Of a DNA stretch of 18,853 nt, positions 1 to 8,775 are shown piece after piece. How positions within the stretch are numbered: position 1 is the first letter of the stretch; every line of letters starts with the position of its first letter. Position numbers and translations under genes: made by a program. The stretch is from Candidatus Poribacteria bacterium (GTDB taxonomy: Bacteria > Poribacteria > WGA-4E > UBA9662): assembly GCA_002699335.1 (NCBI GenBank), contig PACG01000013.1:1-18853 (forward strand), read 5' to 3'. The notes under the pieces were generated by a model. It did no database searches and was not told where the DNA came from. It saw nothing but the letters and a program-made list of their open reading frames with translations.

Positions 1-178
1 ACTCTCTATCTGACTGCTTATCCTTTCTGAAAAATCGAAGAATTTCTACTTCCGCATTGTGGCGTGTGCCACTATCAGTATAAATGAATTGGCTAGTTAA
101 ATCCAGATGATAAATAATACCATTATCGTAGCTGACAAGGTAGATTTCCCTTTCTCGATCTGTACTAAAAGAATCCAT
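1..178 (-). pseudogene. Left-edge protein fragment, possibly C-terminal part of a beta-propeller dehydrogenase
   Basis: A minus-strand frame is open from an ATG at 178 to the window edge, about 59 codons. It starts with MDSFSTDREREIYLVSYDNG, followed by IIYHL. This resembles the 'SFG.D..GEIYLVDY.GGIY.L' strand near the end of PQQ/sorbosone-dehydrogenase-like beta-propellers, a likeness judged from memory. Upstream in the same frame, plausible coding continues (SSFADFDLGA) but is cut by a TAG about four codons before the ATG, and by another stop near 295. That fits a decayed gene better than a real start, and no Shine-Dalgarno is visible before the ATG. The gene would continue left of the window. 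The call is weak; it could be a spurious open frame. Confidence 0.3.
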
Positions 179-359
179 ACGGGTACAGTGCTAAGCTCCT
201 AGATCGAAATCGGCAAATGAACTTTGATAGTCTTTCTCTAAGATGTTGCAAAAGTCAAAAGTGTAATATAAACTAATCCACGTTTCTACCTATCTGAAAA
301 AACCGATCTTTTGCCAGCGGAATTTGGAAATTCTTGCTTTTGTTCGCTGTTGCGGATAT

Positions 360-387
360 GGGTTCAACGAAACCCGGTTTCTAACCC
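360..387. repeat. Imperfect hairpin in intergenic DNA
   Basis: GAAACC-C-GGTTTC (369-381) is a perfect palindrome with a one-base centre. It is flanked by GGGTT (360-364) and AACCC (383-387), which extend the pairing with an internal bulge. No T-run follows on either strand, so I do not call it a terminator. The rest of 179-467 shows no gene. Confidence 0.4.
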
Positions 388-467
388 ATCTACTACTTTG
401 GGGTGCAACTTGAGTTAAACCAGTTGCCCAATTCTATCAGTTATTTTTATAGTAACCAATCACCAAG

Positions 468-2315
468 ATGCGGAGGTTAGAAATTGGTTCTCGTCGAACG
501 ACACAAGCCACAATCGTGTTAGCAAACGAACCCAGCGAACAAGCTCAAGAAGCCGCTTGTATTCTTCAGGACTATATCGAAAAGATTAGTGTTGCACATA
601 TTGAAATAAAAAAGATCAGAGGATATCTCTGAAAACACTATTCTGGTGGGCCACAGTCAGAAGGTCAAGGCCTTGAGTATAGAAGTACTTTCCGGCTTTA
701 CTTTCCAATTGAATGAGGAAGGTTTTGTTATCAAAACAGTTGTAAATAGCCTGATCTTAGCAGGTAACGCAGACGGCGAATATCTTGGAACTATTTATGC
801 TGTTTACGCTTTCTCGAAGAATTAGGATGTCGTTGGTTCTTTCCAGGAGAATTTAGCGAAGCCATACCCGAAATAGATACCATTTCGGTCCGTGCCATGG
901 ATCGTATAGAACAACCGAGTTTCCGTATCCGGAATATCTGGTATTCGGGATGGGCGCCAACCACCGATCAAGATCATCAAGACTTTCATCTATGGCGTGA
1001 TCGCAACAAATAAAATACATTATCTTTGAGTCTCCCGAGAGATAGGAGTATTCGTCGATTGGTTCCGGCTGAGGAATGTTTTGAGAGTTCCCCCCACCTG
1101 TTTGCTCTCAATAAAGATGGAGACCGGCGTAGCGATATGTTGTGTCTTTCCGAACCAGAAACGGTCAATATTGCGGTCAAGACAATTAAAGATACGTTCC
1201 GAGATAATCTAGATACACTGAGTTTTGGCTTTGCCCCGCCAGACAGGTTCCCAATGTGCTATTGTCAGCGTTGTCACGATAGTATTCCCGAATTTAACCA
1301 CAAAGGTTATGGGGATCCTAGCCTAAGTGATTTGTGGTTTCGTTTTGCTAACTGTATTGCCAAGGAGGTCTATGAGGAATTTCCTGATCGATGGGTGCTT
1401 ACTAATGGTTATGCCAATCGTGTTCGTTTACCCGAAGGGATTGCAGAATTCAGCCCAAACCTGGTATTCAATCCGCGATTATTGCTGCGTGTACCCTTCA
1501 TCATGCGGGTGATAAAAGATGCTGACAGCATACACTTTACAAACAATTGTTGGATCGGTGGACCGATACACTCAACAGTGTGTTTATCTATGATTATGAC
1601 CCGGGCAACTCTTTAGTAAATCTACCCTTTCCTGCAATCCACAATTTGAACATGATATGCCGTATTTTAGGAGTCGTGGCACTTGGGGCTTCTCGACTGA
1701 GGGGACAAACTCATGGATGGTCACTCATCTGAATTATTATGTGCGTGCCAAATTGATGTGGGATGCTGAAGCGGATGTCAAGGCTTTAGTACGCGATTAT
1801 TGCCGGAAATTTTAGGTTAAGGCCGCTGATGTGGTAGAGGAATACATCTGGACGCTTGAATCTGCTGTTGAGCAGACTACCTCACATCAGACTTGGGGAA
1901 GGCTAATGCAGTGGGAAACGATATTCCCTCCTGTTCAGCAAAAACGAGACTATTTAATATCTCAACCGAAGAATTAGTCCAGGATTGTAGGTCCATAAAG
2001 CGCGTCCAAGTCCTGAGATTAGTTCATAATCATATGAAATCTTATGTGAAGATGGAGCGGTTTGTGGCGCAAGTGCAATTTCAGGCAGGTCTGGAATGGG
2101 CTGATAAAATGATGGTCATTATAATTAAGTCTGGTCTTCTTCCTTATACACCAGAATGGGCCCGTGATTTTAGAACTACCTTAGAGTAGCATAAAGAAAT
2201 CTATCAAGATCTAGTTGGAAAGGCTCGTGGTCAGGAAGGAAAATTGTTAACTTTGTTGCCTAGACAATGGAAGTTCAAGCTAGACCTGAAGGATGTTGGC
2301 GTATGGCCTATTTGA
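468..2315 (+). pseudogene. Degraded DUF4838-type protein (glycoside-hydrolase-like)
   Basis: Conceptual translation through the lesions gives one recognisable protein. The N-terminus (MRRLEIGSRRTTQATIVLAN, then EPSEQAQEAACILQDYIEKI) is the alpha-glucuronidase-N-like domain. It continues as VGHSQKV, NSLILAGNADGEYLGTIYAV and LEELGCRWFFPGEF, then DTLSFGFAPPDR, CQRCHDS, the WGFSTEGTNSWMVTHLNYYV region and KMERFVAQVQFQAGLEWADK. These are typical of DUF4838 proteins, often secreted or surface proteins of unknown, presumably carbohydrate-related, function. Disabling changes include a frame change around 630, a one-base loss near 812 (an LEE codon run becomes SKN-stop), TAA at 1011-1013, frame changes near 1545 and 1640, TAG at 1813-1815 and TAG at 1975-1977, plus more frame switching before 2035. 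The C-terminal domain seems lost after 2315. No segment longer than about 196 codons remains open, so the gene is certainly non-functional unless the read quality is poor. Confidence 0.8.
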
Positions 2316-2383
2316 CGTAAGAGGCTAGGTTGCTACCTTAACAACTCTCGTCTGTGTTGATGGAGATACGCGTATAAATTGAA

Positions 2384-3543
2384 TTGGTTTGGCTCCTGCC
2401 TGATTTGAAATCAATTATAACAGTTGCTCCTTATTCCTTTGTTCTTACCGCTCTTTGTTTGAGTTCTTTGACTTGTGGCCGTGGTGATAATGCTAAACCA
2501 GTTATTGAAAAGTTGATACTACCGACAACAGTCCAACCGGGAGAAACTGTTGTTTTCAAAGTGGTTGCGCATGACCCAGATGAGGATCAATTGACCTATA
2601 TTTGGATAGTAAATGGAGAGATCTTATCTACGACGCTGCAACGGCGATCTGGGAAGTTTCTCAAGCCTTAGCAGGTCAGAAAATAGATGTAGTTATCTCT
2701 GTGAGCGACAGCCTCAATGAACCTGTCGTGACAAAAAGGCCTCTAAAAATTCAAGCCTTCGCCACACAACATCCGGAGAATATGATGCTTATTCCTGCTG
2801 GAGAGTTTGAAATAGGGACAGATGCGGGCCAAATACCTCAACTTCTTCGGTCAGAAAAACAATATTTTTCCGCCGCAGAAGCAGGCTGGTTCGAAAATGA
2901 AACCCCACGACATAAAGTTTGTTTGGATGCTTTTTATCTGGATATTTATGGAGTATCTAATGCCCAGTATAAGGAGTTTATTGACAAAACAGGATTTCAC
3001 TTACCTTTGTACTGGAATACATTTAATTTTGCACCCAATCATCCCGTGGTTGGCGTCGGTTGGCATGATGCTATGGCCTATGCTAAGCGGATGGGGAAAC
3101 GATTACCGACCGAAGCAGAATGGAAATACGCAGCACGTGGCGGATTAATTGGCAAAAAATACCCGTGGGGTGATGCTGAAGTTGATGGGAAACGAGCAAA
3201 CTTTGCCGATAAAACCATCAACTTAAATTGGTCAAATAAAAACGTTAGTGATGAATATAAATACACTGCCTCCGTTGGAGCTTTCCCTCCTAACGATTAT
3301 GGATTGTATGATATGGCAGGCAATGTGTTTGAATGGTGTTTTGACCGGTATGGTGCAGATTACTATGCAAAATCCCCAGAGTATAATCCAACAGGTCCTA
3401 TATCAGGTACGATGCTCGTCATACGGGGTGGTTCCTGGAGTTATCCTCCAACTCGTATGCGTGTTTCTCGTCGTACTGAAAAGCATCCAGCCAGTATGCT
3501 TGATTACGTTGGTTTTCGCTGTATCAAAAGTGTTGTGCCTTAG
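2384..3543 (+). pseudogene. SUMF1/FGE-like domain protein with lipoprotein-like N-terminus, single frameshift
   Basis: Translation from a TTG at 2384 gives a hydrophobic signal segment (VLTALCLSSLTC) with a poor lipobox. A PKD/cadherin-like beta-domain follows (KPVIEKLILPTTVQPGETVV, then DPDEDQLTYIWIVNGE). The frame then shifts between about 2625 and 2650, and the same domain resumes as AATAIWEVSQALAGQKIDVV. After this comes an uninterrupted SUMF1/formylglycine-generating-enzyme-like domain from MMLIPAGEFEIG to GFRC, with ETPRHKV, HPVVGVGWHDAMAYAKRMGK, RLPTEAEWKYAARGG, YDMAGNVFEW and VIRGGSW. In true aerobic FGEs a cysteine pair follows the RGGS motif; here that stretch has no cysteine, so sulfatase activation is unlikely. 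Such domains also occur in non-FGE proteins. With only one lesion, this could be recent decay or a sequence error. If repaired, the product would be an exported protein of about 386 residues. Confidence 0.8.
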
Positions 3544-3900
3544 AACTTGTTTGATAGAAGATGTAGTCGACGGTGGCACAACGACTATGGAAACTGTTGG
3601 ATTCAGCTTGGCAGGCCGAGTTGGTAGCTTGGAGTTTGAACTGATGCATTGGCTCCAGTCAGTACCCTAGTCTGTAGTGGCGACTGTCGACGACCCGTGG
3701 CACTTACCCGTCTTCAGAGTCCATAGCATCTGAAGGCACCGTTGCGTCTTGCTTTCTCGCTGCGTCAGGATTCCCAGGGCTTCGGCCGTTTCACCTATCT
3801 GAGGAATGTTTCTTCACATTCTATCAACATACATCCTTTATACACAACCATTCAAGAGAATTGGTATTACCCACTTACTTCAGGACTGAATCTCACTCAG
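3544..3900. other. Gene-free convergent intergenic region
   Basis: The region lies between the 3' ends of the plus-strand SUMF1-like gene and the minus-strand membrane protein gene. I see no recognisable coding sequence. The only structure noted is a 7-bp inverted repeat, CTTCAGA (3712-3718) and TCTGAAG (3729-3735), with a 10-nt loop and no T-run on either side, so it is at best a weak or Rho-assisted terminator. Confidence 0.5.
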
Positions 3901-5523
3901 CTAAGGGTGAGCTTGTCCTGATTTAGGCTTGTCTGTGGTGGCTGTGCGGTTAGGGCCAAAGCGTATATGTAAACCTGAATGCCCCACGGGTTGACGACCA
4001 TACAGCATTTGTGTTATCAGCCAGAAAAGGAAAGAAGAACTGATCAAAACAGCAAACCCCGCCAGAAGTGCTCTGTTAAGCCACTGCTGCTCGCCAAAAG
4101 CTATGAAGGGAGAAACTGAGAACCCGGCCGGAACCGATAAGACCAGTATGGTCACCAAAACGCCATTAAAGGTGACAACACCTTCTGTCACCAATCGGCC
4201 AGGTGAAAATCCGGTCAGTGCGCGTTCAAAATTGAAGATGATAATCCACCAGGTGAAAACCAGGTATAACAACTGACCTCGACCTAGCCAACTCTCGGGG
4301 AATAACGGAATCGGGTGCTCGAAATGGATGATTAGTAGATATAGAATGGCACCACCGATTGAGAGATAAATTAATTCAAACCAACCGATGAGGCCCCTGG
4401 AAGGCAGAAACAAACCTGCGGCTGGCAGGCCATAAAATCTTTTGGGCAGTGAAGATACCTGATGAATCCAGGTAGAGACAGCTTTACGATGATTAAGGTA
4501 AGTTAAGACGACCAACACAAAAATGACAGCGAAAATGTGCGCCCAGTGAGGCAGATCTGAGGCAGTAGAAACTGGAGGTTGGGTCAACCGAAGCATACCG
4601 ACGCCAGCGACCAAGGCCAAGCCGAATAGAAAGCCCTGGGTCTGCTCCATGACACTGTGCCAGTTGGTCTGCCAACCAGTCCTGATCCAAAAGAGTTTGC
4701 TCATTTGTCCAAGTGAGAAGGCCAAGCCACCGAGGAAACCCGTTACCAGAATTACCAGCAAAAGTTGATGCAAGGCGTGGCGGAGACAAAAAACAACCGC
4801 ACCTAGAACAATTCCAACACAACCAGACCAGTTGTCACCCCTGGGTGGCGTCATGCGTAATTTTAGCAGGTTAACCAGAACCAGAAAAGCGAACCACCAA
4901 CCAATACTCAGGTGCAGAATCAACGAAGTGGCAAAATCAAACCCACCGCGTATAGCCACCACGGTCAAGGTCGCTCCCATAGCAACGGTAACATCCAGCC
5001 AATCGGTGTCGTACCAGTAAAGGAGGCTTTCGTGTCGTTGGGACGATTGATAATCGTAGTTGTATCGCGTAATCAGATCGACCAGAAATAGCTGCAATGC
5101 CCAACCGGTAAAAACCGACAGAAAAGGCAGAAAAAACAGGCCCAATCTATAGTTGTCTAAGATCGTCGGTAAAGCGATGGCAAGGCCGCCTGGAGCCGCC
5201 CACAAAAAACCAATGGCAAATAGATTGACGTAACCGTAGAGGATGGTAGGGGAGTGACCGGAATGAGTGTAAGAGACGACCTGCATGTAGGACATGCTTC
5301 CGCCAAAAGACCAACCAATTGCGCCAAACATAGCGAAAAAATGGACTCGCGGGAGCCAGTCCAAACGGCCGGAAGCTAGGCAAATGGCTATCGCCGCCAA
5401 CGCACCGGGTAGGGCCGCACCAACTTCGTGACCAAAATTACCCCGAATTCCCCAACCGATAGAGAGTGATAATGCGCCTAGGATCCACATCTGCCAGGGG
5501 ATGTTGTAAATCTGTTCTAGCAT
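3901..5523 (-). CDS. Large multi-pass membrane protein of unknown function
   Basis: This is an intact protein of about 540 residues, made largely of hydrophobic segments (roughly 13-15 candidate membrane spans) joined by short loops. The N-terminus has a glycine-rich motif, LSIGWGIRGNFGHEVGAALP (about residues 20-39), then FGAIGWSFGGSMSYMQV (about 67-84), a histidine- and glycine-containing pattern that looks conserved rather than random. I cannot assign it to a characterised transporter family. I chose the ATG at 5523 because it forms a TGATG junction with the folD stop; an upstream in-frame GTG at 5526 would give a 4-nt overlap instead. Either way it is translationally coupled to folD and is the last gene of the ABC ATPase-folD-membrane protein set. 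It could be an unusual membrane partner of the orphan ABC ATPase two genes upstream, or an enzyme in the membrane; neither is shown by the sequence. The C-terminal tail of about 30 residues is hydrophilic and ends TDKPKSGQAHP. Confidence 0.85.
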   Translation of the reverse strand: MLEQIYNIPWQMWILGALSLSIGWGIRGNFGHEVGAALPGALAAIAICLASGRLDWLPRVHFFAMFGAIGWSFGGSMSYMQVVSYTHSGHSPTILYGYVNLFAIGFLWAAPGGLAIALPTILDNYRLGLFFLPFLSVFTGWALQLFLVDLITRYNYDYQSSQRHESLLYWYDTDWLDVTVAMGATLTVVAIRGGFDFATSLILHLSIGWWFAFLVLVNLLKLRMTPPRGDNWSGCVGIVLGAVVFCLRHALHQLLLVILVTGFLGGLAFSLGQMSKLFWIRTGWQTNWHSVMEQTQGFLFGLALVAGVGMLRLTQPPVSTASDLPHWAHIFAVIFVLVVLTYLNHRKAVSTWIHQVSSLPKRFYGLPAAGLFLPSRGLIGWFELIYLSIGGAILYLLIIHFEHPIPLFPESWLGRGQLLYLVFTWWIIIFNFERALTGFSPGRLVTEGVVTFNGVLVTILVLSVPAGFSVSPFIAFGEQQWLNRALLAGFAVLISSSFLFWLITQMLYGRQPVGHSGLHIRFGPNRTATTDKPKSGQAHP

Positions 5524-6368
5524 CACGATGTTGGGGACCGATTTCCTGCGGCCAGCTTGAGGGTGTTTTCCAATAAAATGGCCCGGGTCATCGGTCCAAC
5601 ACCGCCAGGAACGGGGGTGATTGCTCCCGCAACCGCACTCACAGCTTCAAAATCGACATCACCCACCAGTTCGGTTCCAACCCGGTTAATCCCAACATCG
5701 ATTACTACGGCTCCTGGCTTAATCATCTCGGCCGTAATCATCTTTGGTCTTCCCGTAGCCACTACCAAAATATCCGCTTGGCGGGTTTCGGTTGTCAGAT
5801 CGGCTGTCCGTGAGTGACAATAGGTTATGGTGGCTTGGCGTTCCATCAACAACAGCCCAATAGGTTTACCAACTAGCGTACTGCGTCCAAGACAGACCGC
5901 CCGTTTCCCCTTGATCTCAACTCCGGTTTCATCGATCAAGCGGATAATTCCTGTCGGTGTGCAGGGAGCAATTTGATAACGACCGATCAGTAGATTCCCC
6001 TGACTAATAGTACTCAACGCATCAACATCTTTTTCTGGCTTGATAGCGTTAATTACAGTTTGTCCGTCAATATGCTCCGGTGTCGGCATTTGAGTGATAA
6101 TACCGTCGATTTTATCGGACTGATTAAGATCTGCGATCAAGCCTATGACGTCATTTTGATTGACATCCGCTGGAAGCTGGTGAACTTCGGAGTAGAAATT
6201 GACGCGGTGGCAGTCTTTTTCTTTATGATTAACGTAGATGGTGGAGGAAGGATCGCTCCCGATTTGTACAACCGCTAAACCCGGTGTTAGGCCGAGCCGC
6301 TTCGCCTGTCTCCTGATTTGGCTGCGGATTGATCTGGCAATTCGATTGCCATCGATAATTTGTGCCAA
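5523..6368 (-). CDS. folD: Bifunctional methylenetetrahydrofolate dehydrogenase/cyclohydrolase FolD
   Basis: FolD interconverts 5,10-methylene-THF, 5,10-methenyl-THF and 10-formyl-THF in the cytoplasm. The 281-residue length is normal. Catalytic Y45 and K49 are present (YVNHK), as are the QMPTP loop (93-97, equivalent to QLPLP), PCTPTG (135-140), the nucleotide-binding GRSTLVGKP (161-169), CHSRTADL, DVGINRV and the C-terminal TPVPGGVGPMTRAILLENT. The usual KDVDG motif reads KDVDA at 113-117, a conservative deviation. The start is a TTG at 6368, chosen because an AAGGAG Shine-Dalgarno ends 8 nt upstream and overlaps the TAA of the ABC gene. It lies 12 nt after the ABC ATPase gene and overlaps the membrane protein gene, so all three are probably co-transcribed. 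The folate role may link to the nearby N-demethylation operon through formaldehyde or one-carbon units, but that is inference. Confidence 0.96.
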   Translation of the reverse strand: MAQIIDGNRIARSIRSQIRRQAKRLGLTPGLAVVQIGSDPSSTIYVNHKEKDCHRVNFYSEVHQLPADVNQNDVIGLIADLNQSDKIDGIITQMPTPEHIDGQTVINAIKPEKDVDALSTISQGNLLIGRYQIAPCTPTGIIRLIDETGVEIKGKRAVCLGRSTLVGKPIGLLLMERQATITYCHSRTADLTTETRQADILVVATGRPKMITAEMIKPGAVVIDVGINRVGTELVGDVDFEAVSAVAGAITPVPGGVGPMTRAILLENTLKLAAGNRSPTS

Positions 6369-6380
6369 TCTATGATCTCC

Positions 6381-7331
6381 TTAATCCTGAGGTGAATTAG
6401 TATCGGTCAGGCGCTGGTGAAAAACATCTTCCAGCGACGGTTTGACGAGTCGTAAATGTCGAATTTGGGTATTCGTCTCTAGTGCTACCTGGAAAAAGAG
6501 CCCTCCATTCATTTCATCATCTGAAGTTGCTATAGTCTGCTCATCAGGTATAGCTAAGATCCTTAATTCTGACATTCGTTCGCAATTACAACCGTATTGA
6601 TTTAGGGCTGTTATATATTGGTTCACATCTCCCTTTAACCCCAGATCATAAGTTACCTTTTGGGTTGATTGAAAAACCTGGAGGTTTCCTGAAAATGCGA
6701 TTTCCCCATCATTGAGAGCAATCACGCTAGTGCAAGTTGATTCAATATCGTTCAGAATATGGGAGGAAAAAATGACGTGGATCTCTCGATTGGCGGCTAG
6801 ATCTGCAACTAGCGATAACATCGACTCCCGGCCTTTTTGATCCATCCCACTCGTTGGTTCATCGAGTAGAAGCAGTGCTGGATCGTGTACTAGGGCTTGC
6901 GCTAGTTTCAGTCGCTGACGAAGTCCAGTTGCATAGGTTTCAATCGGTCGATACCGGATCTCACCAATACCGACATAGTTCAGTACCTCATGTGCACGCT
7001 GTTTTGCTGCTCTATTTGTCATCCCACACAGTTGCCCGGCGTAACCGATGAAACTGACAGCACTCATGCCCGGAATATAACTGTCATTCTCGGGCATATA
7101 TCCGATCTGACGGCGAACATCTGTTCCCTGATGAGTTACGTCTTGTCCGAACAAGCGAGCAATACCTGCTGTGGGCTTCAAAAAACCGAGTAACGTTTTG
7201 AGCAATGTGCTTTTGCCGGCCCCGTTTGGACCTAATAGACCGATTGCTCCACCCTCAAGTTGAAGATTCAAGTTATCGAGGGCAATTTTCTGGCCGTAGT
7301 GAACGGTTAGGTTTTCGAGTTCAACTAGCAT
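6381..7331 (-). CDS. ABC transporter ATP-binding protein (ABC-2 type)
   Basis: This is a cytoplasmic ATPase subunit of 316 residues. Walker A is GPNGAGKST at 34-42. IGYMPE (77-82) occupies the Q-loop region, with Glu where Gln is common, as in many ABC-2-type ATPases. The signature-like segment is YATGLRQRLKLAQAL (133-147), Walker B is LLLLDEPTSGMD (153-164) and the H-loop is SSH (189-191). A further domain of about 100 residues follows the nucleotide-binding domain, ending SLEDVFHQRLTD, as in exporters that work with separate ABC-2 permeases. I chose the ATG at 7331 (MLVELENLTV) because an upstream in-frame ATG at 7373 lies inside the terminator hairpin and adds only residues unlike the family. 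No recognisable ABC-2 permease is adjacent; downstream are folD and a large unknown membrane protein. A terminator-like hairpin sits 13 nt upstream of the start, suggesting attenuation or a transcript that enters from elsewhere. The substrate is unknown. Confidence 0.93.
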   Translation of the reverse strand: MLVELENLTVHYGQKIALDNLNLQLEGGAIGLLGPNGAGKSTLLKTLLGFLKPTAGIARLFGQDVTHQGTDVRRQIGYMPENDSYIPGMSAVSFIGYAGQLCGMTNRAAKQRAHEVLNYVGIGEIRYRPIETYATGLRQRLKLAQALVHDPALLLLDEPTSGMDQKGRESMLSLVADLAANREIHVIFSSHILNDIESTCTSVIALNDGEIAFSGNLQVFQSTQKVTYDLGLKGDVNQYITALNQYGCNCERMSELRILAIPDEQTIATSDDEMNGGLFFQVALETNTQIRHLRLVKPSLEDVFHQRLTDTNSPQD

Positions 7332-7344
7332 TGGAGTTAGCAAT

Positions 7345-7378
7345 AAAAAAGCCCTCTGGTGACGGGAGGCCAAAGGGC
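7345..7378 (-). terminator. Rho-independent terminator or attenuator before the ABC gene
   Basis: Read on the minus strand, GCCCTTTGG (7378-7370) and CCAGAGGGC (7359-7351) form a 9-bp stem with one mismatch and a 10-nt loop, followed directly by TTTTTT (7350-7345). This is a textbook intrinsic terminator. It lies 150 nt past the moeA stop and only 13 nt before the ABC ATPase start, too close to leave room for a separate promoter between hairpin and start. It therefore either ends moeA transcripts or acts conditionally on the ABC-folD operon. Confidence 0.85.
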
Positions 7379-7412
7379 GTATAGTGTACTAAATATTCGC
7401 CAAACTACAGGG

Positions 7413-7442
7413 AGAGTGGACATTAATCGCCACTCTGAGTGG
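7413..7442 (-). promoter_or_regulatory. Mutually exclusive hairpin arms in the ABC-operon leader
   Basis: Three short segments can pair in two ways. AGAGTGG (7413-7419) and CCACTCT (7430-7436) form a perfect 7-bp inverted repeat with a 10-nt loop. The same central CCACTC (7430-7435) is also complementary to GAGTGG (7437-7442). They lie 35-64 nt upstream of the terminator on the minus strand. This resembles an attenuator leader, but I could not find a segment that clearly pairs with the terminator arm, and it matches no riboswitch I recognise. Confidence 0.35.
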
Positions 7443-7527
7443 AAAGCAACATACTCATTTTGCTGATTGTTAGCGTAACACAAATAGCACAAAATTAAAT
7501 CCAGGAGCGAATCAATCAAAGTCAAGG

Positions 7528-8742
7528 TTACAGCGCATTTCCAAAGAATTGCAACTCGACCAATTCACCCGATTTGACCGTTGTATCAGGGGGGATTGTA
7601 ATTAAGCCGTTGGCCAAAACTAAAGAGTAAAGGATACCTGAACCCTGGGCCCCGGTAATTTGAGCATAATACTGACCGTCTCGTTTCTCAATGATGGCCC
7701 GTGTATAATTGACTCGATCTGAGTTATTAACCACATCTTGCTCTAGAACAGCACAAAAGATCGGGCGGTTCAGTATGGTATGACCCGCCATTTTCCGTAA
7801 CGCGGGCCGAACAAAAAGGTCAAAAACGGTTAAAGAAGAGACCGGATTACCAGGCAAGCCAAAAATTGGTTTTCCTTCGGCCAGCCCGAAAGCCTGTGGC
7901 TTACCTGGCTTCATTGCAACTCGCCAGAAGTTAATTTTCCCCAAACGAGACAAAACCGATTTGACAATATCGTATTCACCAACGGAAACACCGCCACTGG
8001 TAACCAAGGCATCGGCTTTCATCAGCCCACGGCGTAAGGTTTGTTCCAATTCAGCTTCATTATCCCGACAAATCCCTAAGTCCAAAGCTTGATATCCAGC
8101 TTCTTCTACTTGCGCGCAGATGCCATAGCGATTACTATCCCGAATTTTGCCTGGATCTAGGTCCTGTCCCAGTTCAGTCAGTTCGTCTCCAGTGGAAATA
8201 ACAGCGACTATTGGTGGGCGAAAAACGTCAATCTGCCCGGTATTTAATGAGGCCAGCATAGCGATCTCCTGGGGTCGAATCTGCTTTCCTTTCGACATGA
8301 CCAGATCGCCGGTTTTAACACTTTCGCCGGGGAAACGGACGTTCTTCTCCTTTACCACGCTTTCGTAGATCTGAACTCGTTGCTCGTCTGATTGAGTAAC
8401 TTCTATCATCACAACGCTATCTGCTCCCTCAGGTAGCATCGCCCCGGTCATAATTTTGGCGGTCTGTCCAGATGTGAGTGTCTGTTGTGGCGTATGACCT
8501 GCCGGAATGACTTCCACTATCGATAACGTAGCGGGCTGATCCTTCGACGCCCCTTGCAAGTCGTCGGCGATAACAGCAAACCCGTCCATGGCCGAGTTTC
8601 GGAAAGGTGGTATGTTTTCGTTAGCATAGATATCCTGAGCCAGAATACAACCTTGGCTATTCGAAATATGTCGCTGTTCGACAGGTAAGACTGAAACGGC
8701 CTTCAATATTTTATTCCGTGCTTGCTCAACAGTGAGCATCAT
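7528..8742 (-). CDS. moeA: Molybdopterin molybdenumtransferase MoeA
   Basis: MoeA inserts molybdate into adenylylated molybdopterin in the last step of molybdenum cofactor synthesis in the cytoplasm. The 404-residue length is normal. Landmarks are IPPFRNSAMDGFAV (44-57), AKIMTGAMLPEGADSVVMIE (95-114), the MoCF_biosynth domain from about 178 with STGDEL (183-188), DSNRY (202-206), TSGGVSVGEYD (248-258), MKPGKPQAFG (277-286) and GLPGNPVSS (295-303), then the C-terminal beta domain. GAGGAGG lies 10 nt upstream of the ATG at 8742; a second ATG follows immediately and could also serve. It is transcribed divergently from the HTH regulator gene from its own promoter (8776-8804). No molybdoenzyme or other moa/mob gene is visible in the window, so the cofactor's user is elsewhere. 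Confidence 0.96.
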   Translation of the reverse strand: MMLTVEQARNKILKAVSVLPVEQRHISNSQGCILAQDIYANENIPPFRNSAMDGFAVIADDLQGASKDQPATLSIVEVIPAGHTPQQTLTSGQTAKIMTGAMLPEGADSVVMIEVTQSDEQRVQIYESVVKEKNVRFPGESVKTGDLVMSKGKQIRPQEIAMLASLNTGQIDVFRPPIVAVISTGDELTELGQDLDPGKIRDSNRYGICAQVEEAGYQALDLGICRDNEAELEQTLRRGLMKADALVTSGGVSVGEYDIVKSVLSRLGKINFWRVAMKPGKPQAFGLAEGKPIFGLPGNPVSSLTVFDLFVRPALRKMAGHTILNRPIFCAVLEQDVVNNSDRVNYTRAIIEKRDGQYYAQITGAQGSGILYSLVLANGLITIPPDTTVKSGELVELQFFGNAL

Positions 8743-8775
8743 CGTATCATTTCCTCCTCATTTTTAGATGTCTGC

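Noticed and set aside
3248..3670. Plus-strand frame overlapping the SUMF1 gene and running to 3670
   Set aside because: It is a shifted frame of the SUMF1-like gene, and its tail beyond 3543 shows no recognisable motif.
7332..7373. Upstream start of the ABC ATPase at 7373
   Set aside because: It falls inside the terminator stem, and the family N-terminus begins at MLVELENL.
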